NCBI RefSeq assembly: GCF_014897585.1
Contig: NZ_JABUXW010000029.1
Coordinates: 1-51,442, forward strand
Length of the DNA stretch: 51,442 nucleotides
Direction: 5' to 3'
Source of the DNA: Brachybacterium tyrofermentans
GTDB lineage: Bacteria; Actinomycetota; Actinomycetes; Actinomycetales; Dermabacteraceae
Shown here: positions 51,364 to 51,442 of the stretch, in pieces
How the letters are laid out: each line of letters starts with the position of its first letter
Numbering within the stretch: position 1 is the stretch's first letter
The notes under the pieces: model-generated
What the model was told of the DNA's origin: nothing
The model's input: only the letters and a program-made list of their open reading frames with translations
The model's database searches: none
Position numbers and translations under genes: made by a program

Positions 51364-51442
51364 GGAACGCGCCCTCGGAATCGCTAGCCTCGATGTTTCA
51401 TCGGGGTTGTGAGCGGGGGCGACCGGCGTCGTTGCCGGTGTT
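51364..51442 (+). other. window end, possible start of a next gene
   Basis: TAGCCT at 51385-51390 fits the -10 pattern used by leaderless genes here. Starts at ATG 51393 or GTG 51409 are open to the window edge, but the spacing is not the usual 6-7 bases. Too little is visible to call a gene. Confidence 0.2.

Overview
The window is high-GC chromosomal DNA with strong third-position GC bias, frequent GTG starts, clear GGAGG-type ribosome sites and many leaderless starts. Together with an actinobacterial-type Bax-inhibitor-1 protein, an XPB helicase plus helicase-associated protein pair and DUF222, this points to an actinobacterium of the order Micrococcales, possibly Brachybacterium-like. The lineage is inference from gene content, not from a marker gene.

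Layout. 1-1340: a DUF222 gene that loses its C-terminus near the left edge, then a spacer with two perfect DnaA-box 9-mers and a 25-bp tandem repeat. 1339-4602: msrA, a zinc alcohol dehydrogenase facing a TetR regulator across a two-operator promoter region, and a cysteine-poor ArsD-like protein. 4672-18844: a sialic-acid locus. A GntR/FCD regulator (coupled to a streptomycin/hydroxyurea-kinase-like gene) diverges from a ten-gene plus-strand run: a peptide-family ABC importer (lipoprotein, permease, fused permease-ATPase, ATPase), nanA, nanK, nanE, an exported beta-helix protein, a Tat-exported sialidase and a second sialidase without a signal peptide. The run ends at a 17-bp stem terminator. 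The logic is: secreted sialidase frees sialic acid, the importer takes it up, NanA makes N-acetylmannosamine, NanK phosphorylates it and NanE epimerises it to GlcNAc-6-phosphate.

18980-34998: a secreted subtilase with PA domain, a membrane protein, a DUF2079 membrane protein, an APH-fold kinase, a repetitive exported Pro/Thr/Asp protein, a three-gene minus-strand operon (DUF4287-like protein, prolyl oligopeptidase, alpha/beta hydrolase lacking its nucleophile Ser), a GH3 lipoprotein, ThiD and two coupled membrane-anchored paralogues.

35062-51310: cardiolipin synthase, Bax-inhibitor-1 protein, a cystathionine gamma-synthase-type enzyme, an MFS exporter with an operator inside its promoter, a ROK regulator with an APH-fold kinase, YggS, a short tRNA-Leu(UAA), the helicase-associated protein, a small membrane protein, gnd, a YGQP-repeat membrane protein and XPB.

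No CRISPR array, rRNA, insertion sequence or phage gene was seen. The most unusual signals are tandem repeats that contain stop codons at several gene ends (periods 15, 15, 18 and 33), the ArsD-like protein without metal-binding cysteines, the nucleophile-less hydrolase, and the beta-helix protein inside the sialic-acid operon. All family calls come from reading the sequence; no database search was run.
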